64,000 nt of DNA from Tillandsia leiboldiana (GCA_029204045.2 CM055065.1:46100156-46164155), one strand, 5' to 3'. Counted from the first letter of the stretch, positions 44,659 through 57,158 are shown. Notes: generated by a model not told the origin, from the letters alone. Numbers and translations: made by a program.

Positions 44659-44831
44659 GAGCAATGCTACCTGTACACCCCGAAGGGGTGTACATCATAC
44701 ACCTCCACCATTTTAATGGTGGCGATACTTTTTACGGGTCACATCAAGTGACCCATTATCACACCCTCACCCTTAGATGGGGTGGGATGTATGATGTACA
44801 CCCCGAAAGGGGTGTACACATAGCATTTTCC
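44659..44831 (+). mobile_element. MITE, TGTACACCCC hairpin family, copy 4 with 9-bp duplication
   Basis: 173 bp, GAGCAATGCTAC to AGCATTTTCC, flanked by perfect ATATCTTAT duplications (44650-44658 and 44832-44840). This defines the family ends and assigns it to Mutator-like MITEs. It appears to have inserted into an older, related, decayed element (about 44600-44970). Confidence 0.92.
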
Positions 44832-44969
44832 ATATCTTATACCCTATTTATTTAATAAATAAGATATTTTTACTATTCATATCAAGTGACTAGTAAATGA
44901 CTCCCACCTAATAAATGAATGGGATACATATTATATATTTATTTTGCAGTGTATGTATAGTATTGCTCA

Positions 44970-45450
44970 TAATAAATTATCTTAAATAAAAAAAAATAAT
45001 TCTAAACATATTTATTTAAAAAAAAACTATTTATACAGTGTAATAAAGATATACATCTTAAGTGTATATTTTACATTTTATTTATTTAATAAATAAAATA
45101 TTTCTACTAGTCACATCAAGAGCTCGATAAATTACTTTATTTTGACTTATTGAACAGATGTGATATATATTTTGATATTACTAGTAAAAAAAAAAAATTA
45201 TTTTTTTCTTAAAAAAAATTTAATAAAAATAAAAATAAAAACCATGTTTGCTGTTGGGAGCGAGGGCCAGACAGCGGATCAGAGTGAGGTCTGATCGGGG
45301 ACAGGTGCGGGCGATGCGGCTGTCGGCGGTCGGATGGAAACCCGATCCGATGCGCGATTCTGAGCCGTCGGATCTCGGATGACGTCACCACACCTTCCCC
45401 ATCCCGAGAAAAGCAGCGGGGAGTGGGGTCGTTGTGCGCGTTCTTTGTGC
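44970..45450. other. Upstream region of the 13-exon gene
   Basis: AT-rich, then a GC-rich stretch from 45250 to 45450. No gene seen; presumably the promoter of the following gene. Confidence 0.5.
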
Positions 45451-45456
45451 CCCCTC

Positions 45457-45463
45457 TATAAAA
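45457..45463 (+). promoter_or_regulatory. TATA box of the 13-exon gene
   Basis: TATAAAA at the edge of the GC-rich block. A (TA)n/GA-rich leader (45490-45570) and AAG-repeat leader (45710-45755) follow, typical of plant 5' UTRs. A 5' UTR intron is likely, with a donor near 45760 (TTCTTAG/GTATTC) and acceptor near 46529. Confidence 0.6.
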
Positions 45464-45487
45464 AGCGATATTATGTGTGTTATCGTG

Positions 45488-45488
<1 letters not shown>

Positions 45489-45520
<32 letters not shown>
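45489..45520. repeat. (TA)n microsatellite in leader
   Basis: About 15 TA units directly downstream of the predicted start. Confidence 0.9.
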
Positions 45521-45521
<1 letters not shown>

Positions 45522-46453
45522 CCCATATATATATATGCGTGTGTGTATATGAGAGAAAGAGAGAGAGAGAGAAAAAGCGTGAGTTAAAAAAAAAAAAAAA
45601 AAAAAAAATCTCATAAAAGCCGTTTCTCATAAGCCTTCGATTTATCCGTTGTTTTTTTTGATATGTATTAATTGTTAGTTTAATCTAGTGTTTATCCAAA
45701 GGAGATAAAGAAGAAGAAGAAGAAGAAGAAGGAGAAGAAGAAGAGAAAAAAATTCTTAGGTATTCTCTCACTATCTCTGTTTTTTTTTTCTATTCTTTTT
45801 TTTTAGCTTTTTTTTTTGTGTTTTGGAGGGGGTGAGGAGAGATTGAGCGAGGAACTTTTTTTAAATTTATTTTGAATTTTATGGTCATTTTTTGAGATTT
45901 TTCTCTCTATTTTTGGGCCTAATTGTAATATATACCTTTATTAAACTTTTACCCAACAAAAAGAAAGTAAAAAATATATTTTATATGATGGTAAAAAGAA
46001 CCAGATTCTTCTATGAGACAAGTTCTCTTTTTGCTTTTTTGTCCCCATTTTTTGGGTTTTATTTTTTTCTGTTGTTTTACTTCGCTTTTTCCTATGAATT
46101 TTAATTTCTCTTTTTTTTTTTTTTGGGCCTCAGTTTCCTCGTCAGAATCTTTCCTTGCGCCCGAATTTTTTTCTTTTTTTACAAAACCCCTGAGAGCAAA
46201 CTGGAAAAGGACTAGAAAGTAAAAAAAGGAAAGGATTGGTGTTCTTGGCATAAAACAGGACAAAGGTACGATATTATTCCTCTTCTTATTATTTACTGTC
46301 CCCCAACTGTTAATACCCTCTTTGTAGTTTTTATTTATTTGTTTTTTGTCTTTTTTTTTTTTTTTTTTTTTTCTAAAACTTTTTTGAGTGAGTTTTGAGT
46401 GTGGTGGTTGTTGTGGTGTTAGTGGTTTTATTATTATTATTATTATTATTTTT

Positions 46454-46455
<2 letters not shown>

Positions 46456-46512
<57 letters not shown>
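46456..46512. repeat. (TA)n microsatellite
   Basis: About 28 TA units, next to an ATT run at 46430-46450, in the predicted 5' UTR intron. Confidence 0.95.
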
Positions 46513-46517
<5 letters not shown>

Positions 46518-46612
46518 TTGTAGATGTAGATTGAAGAAGAAAAAGAGAAAGAGAAGAGTGGAGGGTAATTTGGTAATTTTGGTTCAGGGGTGGGGGTGGT
46601 GGAGAGGATAAA

Positions 46613-47102
46613 ATGGAAAAGGAAAGGCCGAGAGATGTGTTCCTGCGGGGAAGAAGACAACAGATGATGCGCGGCTCCTCCTCCTCCTCCTCCCCCCCTC
46701 TTGTTGGTACTTTTCTGTACTCTTCCTACTCGGTACTGTCTTCTCGGGCCGGTTTTCGAAAACCCGATTCCAGAAATTCGAATCCGAATTCAAAACTTTT
46801 ATCGGCCCCGTTTGGCCTAGCTAGCTGGTGGATAAGTGATTTCTATATAATTAATTTTGATTTGGAGAATTGATTTTGATGAAAAGTTGTAGAACGTTTG
46901 GCTGAGCCGAGCTTAGATGAAAAATTTGGAAACTCGAATCTAAAATTCCGTATCCGAATCCAAAACTATTATAGGCCCGTTTGGCCTTGCTGTGGGAGAA
47001 GTGATTCTTATTTGATTTTGGTTTGGAAAATTAATTTTAGTGAGAAGCTGTACAGCATTTAATTTAATTTAGATAAAAAGTGATTTTTCTAAAATGAGTG
47101 GT

Positions 47103-47148
<46 letters not shown>

Positions 47149-49684
47149 CTGTTTGCAAATAATAATTTTTTTGCGAGATTTTATTTTAAAATAATTTAAA
47201 TTTTGAATTTGAATTAAAATTTAAATTTGCACAAAAATAAAAAATAATTTAAAATTTAAAATTTGAATTTTTAAATCTAAATTTATATTTTTAATTTAAA
47301 ATTTAAAATCTAAATTAGAAATTTAAAATAAAAAAATTAACATTTAAAATTTGAAACTTAAAATTGGAATATTAAAAATTAAAAATTAAATATTTAAAAG
47401 GCAAAAATAAAATTTAAAATTTAAAATTTTGAATTTTAAAATTTTGAAATTTTAAAATTTTGAAATTTGAAAATTAAAAGTTATTATAATTTTAAATTTT
47501 AAATTTAATATCTAAATTTTAAATTTAAAAATTTGAAATTTGAAATCTAAAAGTTAAAATTTGAAATTTAAAAATTTGAATATAAAATTTAAAATTTGAG
47601 TACAGAATTAAAATCAAATTTCAAAAAGTAGGTTTTAGTTGTTTCTGATTTTAGGTTTCGAAAATAAGAAAACTAATTTTAAAAATCATAATCAAAATTT
47701 GAAATTAAGATTGCCCAACGCCCTATTGAGCCGAAAATCACTTTTGAGCCCAACATCACTTTTTAAAAGCAAGGCCAAACAGCCACTATTTCTCTTTACC
47801 GTATTACCATATTTCATTTGATCTAAATTTTTAAAATACAAAATCCAATAGGTCAAATTCAGGATCGGGTCGGTTTTAGACAAAATTCATATTCGAATTC
47901 AAATTCGTCATATTTTTGTTTTTATACCTGTATTGGAATTATATTCGTTTAGCATCAGATAAAATTTTAGTATGCGTACCCATTGACACCCCTATCCCTC
48001 TTGCTATGTTTTCCAAAATGCCATGAGTCCCTTTTTCTTAATGAGGTTAACGGCATGTTTGGTTTCTCGAAAATATTTTAGAAACTATTTTTTAGCTGGA
48101 AAAATATTTTTAGTTCGTTTGGTTTCTAAGAAATGTAGGTTTTTCCAAAAAGCTTTTGCTAGATTTTATTTAAAAGCAGTGTCTTCATTTTCTGAATCTT
48201 TTATTTGGAAAACAAAAGCAGTGGAAAATAGTGCTTTTTATGGAAAGATTTTATGTTGGAAAATTGTTTTTCTAACTTTTCTGAGGAACCAAAACACGAC
48301 CATAGTGATTGATAGCTTTTGTTGGCAAACATGTTTTCTTTTTTTTTTTTTTTGGTAGAGGAAGGTAGGAAGCTATCAGATTTATTTATTTTGTAGAAAT
48401 AAACTTGGGAGAAATTAGTTCGGCTAGAAATGTGAAACCAATTAGGCTTTGAACTAGAGACCTCGGGTATTAGTCGTCAAGCCCTTAACCAAGTGCTCTA
48501 GGTCGTTATTTGTAAGAATAGCATATTTTATTTATGAGGTAATTTGTCTTATCTCGAGAAATTGACTTAAAGGCCAAATATGACATGCATTTTTATTTAT
48601 TTGATCATGCATTTTAGCTATTAATATCAATTTGAATATATGAAAGTGATGCACTGAATAAGATGTGCGTGCATCCAAACATCCACTCTTATCTTGTTCA
48701 ATGAATATATTGTTTAACATATTTCCTTTGGTTATTCAAGGGGGTTCTTGATAGTTGGTTGATAAGAAGTATGAAAAGGTTTTGGAGTTCCCTTCTCACA
48801 TGTTATAAATGTGAGATAATATGAAACAATCGTTGTACTCTGAAAATTTAAACTGTCAACGAGTTTTAGAGTTCCCTTCTCATATGTTATAAATGTGAAA
48901 TAATATGAAACAATCGTTATACTCTAAAAGCTCAAGCTGTTAGAGAATAGTGTTTATATATTTTATATTCAATAATAAATGGTGATGGAGCTGCGGCCCT
49001 TGTTTGACAAGTCCAAAGCGAGGACTTGAATTTTATTTTCAACATTTTCTCCGATGTTTGGATTCTTATACCACTTTTTTGATTGGTCCAAAATGTAGAT
49101 TTGGATTAAATGGGATGAAATCAAATGAGATTATAAACCTAGAAAGATTTAAACTCAAGATCTACTACTCTGAAACTAATACGTGGGTATTGTTTTCCTT
49201 TAAAAGCTTGAGCTTTTAGAGTACAGTATTTTCATCATTTATAATTAACAATACAACCTCTAAATCATTTTTCTCGTAAATGATAAATCACCTAGTACGT
49301 AGAATTTGATATCCTGGAAGGCGGAATTAGTGAGATTCCACAAAATCAAACTCTACCGAAGCAGTATCTTTAGTTATCACTGGGTAACTTGTTTGACATT
49401 GAAACATGCGCTTAATTTACTCCCGGTAGAACGTATGCACTAATCTTGTCGTGGAATTTATTTTGTGCTATATCTTTTTCTTTTTTCTTTTTTGTAGGAG
49501 GGTCTGAGGGAGAGGAGGGCGGCGAGCCTTTTAATCCACCACTTACGACCGCTTGCGTCAGTAGTCTAACTAGTAGGAAAAGAGTGAGGCTCCATGGAAA
49601 GGTTGGCTTTTTTGTTCCTTTTTCCTATTTTCTTTTCTTAGTATTTGATTACATGGTTTACTAGTTATGTCCTTTTTGTTGTTG

Positions 49685-49757
<73 letters not shown>

Positions 49758-52700
49758 TTGTATTAAAAGGTCATAGAGGAATGTGATGCTGTTGATCCTG
49801 CACTAGTACCCAGGAAATTAAGATCAGGTAACAAGTCATGTATTGTATTTTTGATCTGTTTAATACAATTTGATTTACAGTTACAAAGAAATGTGACAAA
49901 TTGAGATTTAGTTCCTAATTTTTTTTTGCATAAATTGATTAGTCGCTAGTCCTTCCCATCGTTACAATATAATTCCTTCGAAATCTTTTAACTTCTTCTG
50001 CTGGCAATCAGCAATCAGTTTTACAGTTTTACTCGGCTTTAGAGAGAAAAAGGTAATAAGAAGTTCATTTTGTATGAAATGTCACGCATTATTGACGGTT
50101 CCTTCCAATTGTTGGAGAGACATAATTTGCACTTGGAGCTGATATTTAGTTAACATTTGGGACTAATTTGTTTTAGTGATAGGACCAATTCCATTTGTCA
50201 GAAGTTAAGGGATTACTCATACAGCAGTCGTGGTTATAGTAGAGCTCATTTTACTATTGACAAAGAGATTCGTCGAGCTTGGTCGCTATTTGCTGGTTGA
50301 TTTAGTTGAAGTATTATTCCTCCTCGTACCAACCTGTAACATTAGGTGTAGCTATCTAGTACATTCCCCTCCTTTATTGATGATTGGATGGGAATCTTGA
50401 GCTCTTACTTTTGGTTCATTTTCTCTGTAAACTTTTGGTGATATGTTGCCTTTCGTGCTCGAAAGTGCTTTATCCAAGCGAGAATCAGAAGCTACCATTC
50501 TGGCCCTTAACCAACAACCACCTTCATGTAGTTTTTTCCAATATCAGATGCTGCACATAAGCATTTGTTAATTCATCTCTCATTGTTACTATCTACTATT
50601 ATTTACTAAACTATTGAGCGTCATTACCACACTTTGTACTTGGATTGCTTTGAATTTCAGGAATTATGCTGATAATCTTGTTTAGGACAACAGGGTAGTT
50701 CACAGTTCATATTCGTTCGTTTTATCCACAGCTATGCACAAACGTGGCAACCAATCAGCATCCCCGCCGTTATCAGATGTGAAAAAGAAACAACATCTTC
50801 CCTTTGATGCTACGAGAAATTCCAAGCAAAAAAACACGGTGAGTTTTTTTCCATAAATTAAGCCATTTTTATTTAATCTAATTTCCATAATATCGAATTG
50901 AGAGGATGCTCTTGGTTCTTCGTCTAAGTAGCCGCCTGACTCTCTAACTAAAGATGAGGAAGAAGTTGCCGAGGCTTTATATGCCTTGGCCTCAACGGCC
51001 CCTACTACTTCACCACTTTCTGATAGCTTGGAGAGGACGAAGTTAGAAGATAAGTCGCTTACGAATGTCGCATCCACTTCTTATTCAGGAGGTCTGATTT
51101 TATTTATTATTGATGGGCAAAATGCAACTGGAAGTACTCAACCATTCACGTAGTTTGAGTTTGGTTCTCATTCTTTAATATCTACAGCTGGTTCCTATTA
51201 CAATCTATGCGCTTCTATTGAATTTCCTATCAAAAAAGGACTGGAGGTGTCCACATAATGACAAGCAACTGGTGGATGGTCACTTACATGGTGGTTGCAT
51301 GGACATGTCTTTTCATTTTGAAGGAAGAATCCAATATGAGGACAAAGATTGCAAGTGAATAAGAAATTGTGGACCCGATTATAAAGTTTTAAATGTTAAG
51401 GATTTGAGGACCGCCTGTTGCATTTTAGCATATTCTAATTCCATTTAACTTTTGGGTCCATTATTTACTTTTCTTGTGATTCTAATTTTATCGGATGTTG
51501 ACAGTTGCTTCTAAAGAAGGCAAAAATTTTTCGCCACCTTGCACTGCTAACGGAGTGACTAATCTCTCTGCTAATCTCGGGGAGTCTAAATTCAAAACTA
51601 AGATGGTTGATCCTCCTCTAATGGATCAACCTCTTATTACATCCCAGAGCCCGCTAAAAGTAGAACAAAGGTCGACAACAGCTGCTCATTGTGTTAATCC
51701 TAGAGCTCCCCATTTATCGAGAGGTGAAGTGAGAGAGAATCTCTCTTCAGGGAATGCTACGAGTTTCCCAAGCTCTGTGGGTGCTTCGGTTCAATATTAT
51801 ACTGAAAATAGGTAATCATTTTTTCTAATTTGCCATCTTCTAGTCGAGATATTTACATGTATTTCCACTGGAAAATGATCGATCTACACGCATATCCCAG
51901 CAAAATCTTAATTCTTGTCAATGCCCTTCAAAAACTTTACTTTTTTACATGAATGATATCTCACTTACCAGAATGCCCTTCTTTAGTTAACCTTTTCGAA
52001 CATTAAACTAAATTCCTCTATGAATCAGACGACTTCCCAACTTGGGATAATAAGGGTGGCATTTCTGCAAAAAACTGGGGTATATATATAATATAAATGA
52101 AAATTGAACATTTTACTGGGGTATATATATAAGTAGATTAGTTTGGAAGGATATATCTAATATATATGTAAAAGTCCGCCTTTATTTAGGTTATTGTTGT
52201 ATTAGTGAACACTTCTTGTTCATCTTGTTTATTTAATTATTTGGATGTAGATCACTGCAACAAACAAAATCTGACACTCCACTTCTGCCGCCACTCAAGA
52301 AAGATGGCAACCACTGGCTAGTAATGCTTCTTAGCTTCTCGCTGCAAGTTTTTTTTTTATTGGCTTTTCTTGATTTGTGAAGTAATGCATTTATGTTGCA
52401 TTTCACTTCAGTTTGGATCTACTGTGTCCGATATACAGGTGAATAAAGAGCAACCGGCTAAGAAGAGCACTGAAAAAGGTGTGAATTTCATATTGGAGTT
52501 GTCAACTTTGCCTCTTTTTTTTTTTTGGAGAAAATCCTTTTAATTTCTAGAAACAGGCCTTTTTTTTTGTTGTTGTTTTTGAAACTATTTCGCACTCGGA
52601 GTTTTAGGACCAAACTGCCCCTTCGCTACACGACCGCAATGCACAGTTTCAACTGATTGTTGCACAGTTTTGAACTACAGGTTGCATACTTCATAAAGGG

Positions 52701-55616
52701 TGCATCCATCATTGGGAACTATATATTGGTATTCAAAGATGTGCATCACTGTTTCTATAGCTGAGGACTAGACTAGATTTTAGACCTAATAGTTGGAAAG
52801 TGGGCTGCACTATTTAAGTTGCGTGAGCCGAAAAGGAGGTGCCACTTTCTTTGCAAAGATGATAGAGCTATTCTTCTTTTTAAAAGACTGTCGACTTTAT
52901 ACTAGGAACAAGATATTTTAGCTCTTTAAGTCTGGTAATTCCATGTTATGATGATTATCTAAAATTGTTTTTTTCTTATCAGAAGCTGCTCCTTCCGTCC
53001 AGCATCGCTTGTCTAATACCAATCATGGGCATTTGGCAGTGTAATTTCATTGACCTTCTTTGTGACTTCGCAGTTGAACATTTCAGAAGAATTCTATTTT
53101 CTTTCAGTCGTCATTGTTTTTTGTTTTTCAAATTGCTTTCTAATGTGCATGTTGTTTTTCAGGTCCTCTTCGAATATTGGAGCAGTATTTCCAGATTCTT
53201 CAATTGGTGTTGCTAGACCTAGTCCAACTGGAAATCACAATAAGGTGACCAATATGCCTGAATTTGCAACTTTGTTCCTCCTAACATTGGGCCTTTTGGT
53301 TCGCTTGATGGCTGGAGCTTTTGGTAAAAATGCTGCTTGAGTAGAACTGTTCGAAGAAGCATTACCGGTTTTTTCATCAAAATCCTATCAAGAGCTTTCT
53401 AGTCTAGCTGAAGTAGAAGTTTTGAATTGAAGCTTCTACTTTTTGGGTCCTAAAACCACACTGCAGCTTCTGCCGCAGCAATGGCTATAAACATTTTTCT
53501 TACCACATGCCTGTCTTCAACTTTGTAGAGGAAGGTAAGTCGTTCCAAAAGCAAAGCCAAAAGGCGTGTAATCGCACGCAATGTGTTCAAGTGAAACATT
53601 TTTGATATGATGTTCTTGAAATAAAGCTAAATACTAGTTTCTTACATCCTTTTGGTAGTTATTAAGGGTAACTGCTATTTGATGGAATGCTTGACCAATC
53701 ATTTGTTGTAGTCTTACATAAGATTGGCCTAAGAATTTGTAATTCTTGTTCCAACTTTTGAATTTAAGCATTTTTTTGCCTCTTCTCTTCTCTGCAGCTT
53801 CCCTTGTCTAATTTTGGCTTTAAAAGGTCATGGAAGAACTGTGCAACCCATGTCTACGTAGGCCATCTCATTGAAATGTATCAAAACAAGGAGAAAATGC
53901 AGGCATCATCAACTCCTCCCCTTGATCGATCGAAGCCTGGCGTGGGATCAGAACCGATAGATGGGTTACAAAATGGCTTTAATTTTGTTTCACCTCCAAA
54001 ACCAAGAGATGGGTTACAAGATGGTTTTAATTTTGTTTCACCTCCTGCGAAAAACATCACTTTTGTGGATAGGAATGTGCACGAGATCAAAATGCATACG
54101 TCGCATAATGGAAGGCTTCTGCCAATTCATCATCAGCGTCCCGACATACCTGAAACTCACGACATACATGAAACTCATTCGCAGCCAAGGATGGTAATTA
54201 CTGACATCGTGACCCATAGTTTTGTAAATTGCTTCTGTAGAGGCCTTTATGCTCTACAACAGAAACTTCTGGAAACTAGACACATGGCTAAGTTTAGAGC
54301 TTTTGCTATAGCAGGAAGCTAAAGAGAGCTCTTGGGCCTCAAAAGCAGAAGCTCTAAGATGGAGCTTATACTTTTGCTGCTATAAGAAGTTGTTGAGGAG
54401 CTTGCTAATGAAAAAGCTGTTGTTGCTTCTTCAAAAGCTCTATACAAATAGCACTTCTGTAAAAGCTCCAGGGCAGCCAAACGACCCTTGGTGTTTTTGT
54501 TTCTCTAATTAGCTTTGAATCTGTTTTGAATGTTAGGGTTACGATTTCTTCTCCTCGTCAGCCGGCCACGAAGCTCATATTTCTGGGAATGGGATGAGGA
54601 CATCGGGACAGCTCCACGTTCCTATCCTTCAACCCCACGTACCAACACAACATTCTGCCATCCCCTTTCCTTTCTCGCACGTCCCTTATACTCAACCTTA
54701 CCGAGAGAATCTAGTGTCGCCGGCCAATCAACAGGTACTCTCTCTCTTTATTTTTTATCCCCTGTTCTTCTCAGATACATTGGGAGTTTCATGTTTATTT
54801 TGTTTGATTGAATTCTATAATCGATAACATGTCTTCTGATGCATTCGAGTAATTTAACAAATACGGTCCAAATATGTTTGTATAGACACCAATCTGTCGT
54901 ATGTTCATATGCCTGCAATTTAGTCCCTGACCATGGATTTTTTTTGGGCTTCGATTTGGCAATTCTGGCCAACTTGTGTCGCCAAACCGGCTCTAAAGAA
55001 ATAGATATGACTTATTCTTTATCTACTACAATACCAGGACCTTTTTGGCTTGACTGGAGCTTCTACAGTAGTACCTCTTAAATAGAACGGTTTAGAAGCA
55101 TTTGACTGCCTTTCTATGAAAAATCTTTTCAAGAAGTTCCCGCATTGTAACTAAAAGCAAAAATTTGAAGTTAGAGCTGATTTCATCTTCTCAATCTTTC
55201 TGGCCCCTATTTGCTAAATCTTGTTATCATCCCCTCGCCAGCCTCAAGCTGCAACAAATGCAGAATTTCCCACCCTAGACTTACTGTTTACCGAACGTCT
55301 AGCTGCTTCTTCTCGAAGTGAAGTAGCCGTCCCAGAATCAATGCAAAAACTGGCGTCTAGTTTAGCACGTGAAGCTAACTCTCTTCTTTTGTAGATTCAC
55401 TTGCAGTTACCCCATTATGCGGGCAACCCGTTCTACGGGCCATATGGGAACTTTCCTGGAAGCTCCTCAAAGCAGCCGCCGCAGCAGCATCCGCAGCAGC
55501 AGCAGCAGAAGCACTTTTTACCTGTCCATATGGCTCAATACAGGCCGCCGTGGCCTAACGGGAAGTTGCACGACTCTTCTTCTTTAGCCCCGATTCAACT
55601 CCGGCTTCATCCGTGA
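46613..55616 (+). CDS. Conserved-type plant protein of unknown function, 13 coding exons
   Basis: Coding exons: 46613-46706, 49498-49601, 49770-49827, 50732-50838, 50932-51091, 51505-51811, 52251-52320, 52412-52478, 52983-53040, 53163-53244, 53798-54193, 54537-54734, 55395-55616; 1923 nt, 640 residues. Every junction is GT-AG and all phases agree with no stop, which strongly supports the model. The protein starts MEKERPRDVF, has a Ser run, an acidic Gly/Glu segment, a basic stretch (SRKRVRLHGK), EECDAVDPALVPRKLRS near residue 68, KDEEEVAEALYALAS near 127, a Cys/His/aromatic helix (SWKNCATHVYVGHLIEMYQ) near 380, a 16-residue duplication (DGLQnGFNFVSPP) near 424-452, and a Pro/His/Gln-rich end. 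Basic segments suggest a nuclear protein. I do not recognise the family; the Cys-Ala-Thr-His motif faintly recalls TIME FOR COFFEE-like proteins. Confidence 0.85.
47109..47148. repeat. Poly-T tract and degenerate AT repeats in intron 1
   Basis: About 40 T residues, followed to 47640 by degenerate AAATTTAAA-type sequence. Confidence 0.9.
48052..48301 (+). mobile_element. MITE-like element in intron 1
   Basis: 250 bp with imperfect inverted ends (GGCATGTTTGGTTTCTCGAA and TTCTGAGGAACCAAAACACGACC-like inverse). No clear target duplication. Superfamily uncertain (hAT or Harbinger-like). Confidence 0.55.
48338..48506 (-). mobile_element. tRNA-derived SINE in intron 1
   Basis: On the minus strand the head shows an A-box-like GCACTTGGTTAAGG and, about 30 bases later, a B-box-like TAGTTCAAAGCC, spaced as in tRNA promoters. 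An unrelated body of about 80 bp follows, ending in a poly-A tail (the T run at 48339-48353 on the plus strand). A true tRNA is excluded because the cloverleaf does not form and the tail is present. Confidence 0.6.
49688..49752. repeat. (TC)n microsatellite in intron 2
   Basis: About 32 TC units directly before the branch and acceptor region of exon 3. Confidence 0.97.
55242..55321 (+). other. Possible alternative exon of the 13-exon gene
   Basis: After CTCGCCAG an in-frame segment reads without stop from the phase left by exon 12, and ends at GAA/GTAGCC in the phase needed for exon 13. If read through, it stops at TAG 55392-55394. Coding potential is plausible, usage unproven. Confidence 0.35.
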
Positions 55617-56000
55617 CCTCTCGTAACAATAGAGATGGGTCTCGATGATTCCGTCATCGAAACTTACCGAAGATTACTAAATTACTAAATTAGAATCGGC
55701 CAAGAAACAGAGAAATGAGAATAGCTGCAAAGATTAAATTCCGCAACAAAATTGCGCGGTTTGCATATTCTAGTGCAATTTGCCATCTGGGGCAGTGGAA
55801 TGCATTGGATGATAGGAGAAATAGATGGACATATATTGGAATGTAATTTAGTTAAAAAAAAATTAACCTTTTAGTAGGCCTTTTACTGTGTAATAAAAGG
55901 GAAATTTGAGAGGATATTTAGAACCCAATCTTGAGGAGCTAGCTTTTTCTCTTGTACTTGGTCATACTTGTTGAAAAAAAGAAAAAAAAGAAAAAAAAAA
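55617..56000 (+). other. 3' UTR and end of the 13-exon gene
   Basis: Follows the TGA at 55614-55616. An AATAAA-type signal occurs in TGTAATAAAAGGG near 55892 and T/A-rich sequence follows, so the transcript probably ends between 55900 and 56000. Confidence 0.45.
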
Positions 56001-56496
56001 AAAAGATGCATGGGAAATGTTTTACATGAAATTGGTGTCTTTGATTGTAATTATGTAAATGATTTTGAATTTTTCTGGTTATTATTCTGATGATTTGGAA
56101 GTATTATAGGGTGAAATATATGTTCCCTAATCTGTTCCTCCTAAAAATTTGTCCCTTGTGGTGCCTCCAATTTGTCTCACCAACCAAAGTCTTTTTTATT
56201 ATTTTAATTTAAATTAAATGTATTAAATCTTTATTATTTTAATTAAAATAAAACTTTAAGGTAATGAAAGTATCATATAAGCAATTGTAGCTTGAATCAT
56301 GTTTATTTTAGAAAGTACTAATGTTTAACCTCAAGGGTTTTTTTTGTTTATAAACTTACTACTATTCATTTTTTAAAAAAATTATCCTTTATTTTTCAAA
56401 ATACCCTGATCACAGCAAGGCCAATTTGGTTCATGTTATGTAGAATTTTTTTTTAAAAAAATATCTATTTTTGTACTTTTATTTTCTTGTTACTCA
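56001..56496. other. Intergenic AT-rich DNA
   Basis: No gene or recognisable element seen. Confidence 0.55.
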
Positions 56497-57158
56497 AAAG
56501 CTTTTATTTTATCTTTTTAAAATTTAAAATTACAGCACTTAATCCAACATCATTACTATTTTGTTACTGTTTTATACATCAAGGTGTCTATGGACTGGGT
56601 AAGATCTAGATAGTTGATATAGTATACTTGTATCCTAAAAAAACGAGTAGGAAAAAAAAAAATCTTATCCATTTAACTTTGGATCTAGATACTTAGGTAC
56701 CGTTTGGTAACGGGGATAAGGGGGGAATAATCCCCTTATCCCCAGTTTAATACCCAAACGGAAATAAAACTATTGAGAATAGTTATTCTCATATTTTGAG
56801 AATAATGAGAATGGGGGTGGGAATTGGTGTTCCCACCCCCACCTGGAATTAGTCCCCGCACCAAAATTGGCACGGAAATCGATGAAGCCATCAGTGAGAC
56901 GTCTCATCTCCCCTGTTGCTCCATCATCTCCCCTTCTCCTCCATCTTCCCCATTTCCTCAAAAGCTTTTATTTTATCTTTTTAAAATTTAAAATTACAGC
57001 ACTTAATCCAACATCATTACTATTTTGTTACTGTTTTATACATCAAGGTGTCTATGGACTGGGTAAGATCTAGATAGTTGATATAGTATACTTGTATCCT
57101 AAAAAAACGAGTAGGAAAAAAAAAAAATCTTATCCATTTAACTTTGGATCTGGATACT
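56497..57158 (+). repeat. Flank duplication around a truncated MITE
   Basis: A 200-bp segment (TCAAAAGCTTTTATTTTATC to GGATACTTA) occurs at 56497-56696 and again at 56958-57158. Between the copies lies a MITE left end. Confidence 0.9.
56697..56957 (+). mobile_element. Truncated Harbinger-type MITE
   Basis: Begins GGTACCGTTTGGTAACGGGG after TTA, like Tourist-type elements, and breaks off near 56957 without the matching right end. It contains an internal dyad (GGGGATAAGG...CCTTATCCCC). Confidence 0.72.

Noticed and set aside
45434..45630. Tyr/Ile and Arg/Glu repeat open frames
   Set aside because: They are translations of TA and GA microsatellites in a predicted 5' UTR.
48420..48510. tRNA gene
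   Set aside because: Only A-box and B-box-like motifs are present; no cloverleaf, and a poly-A tail marks a SINE.
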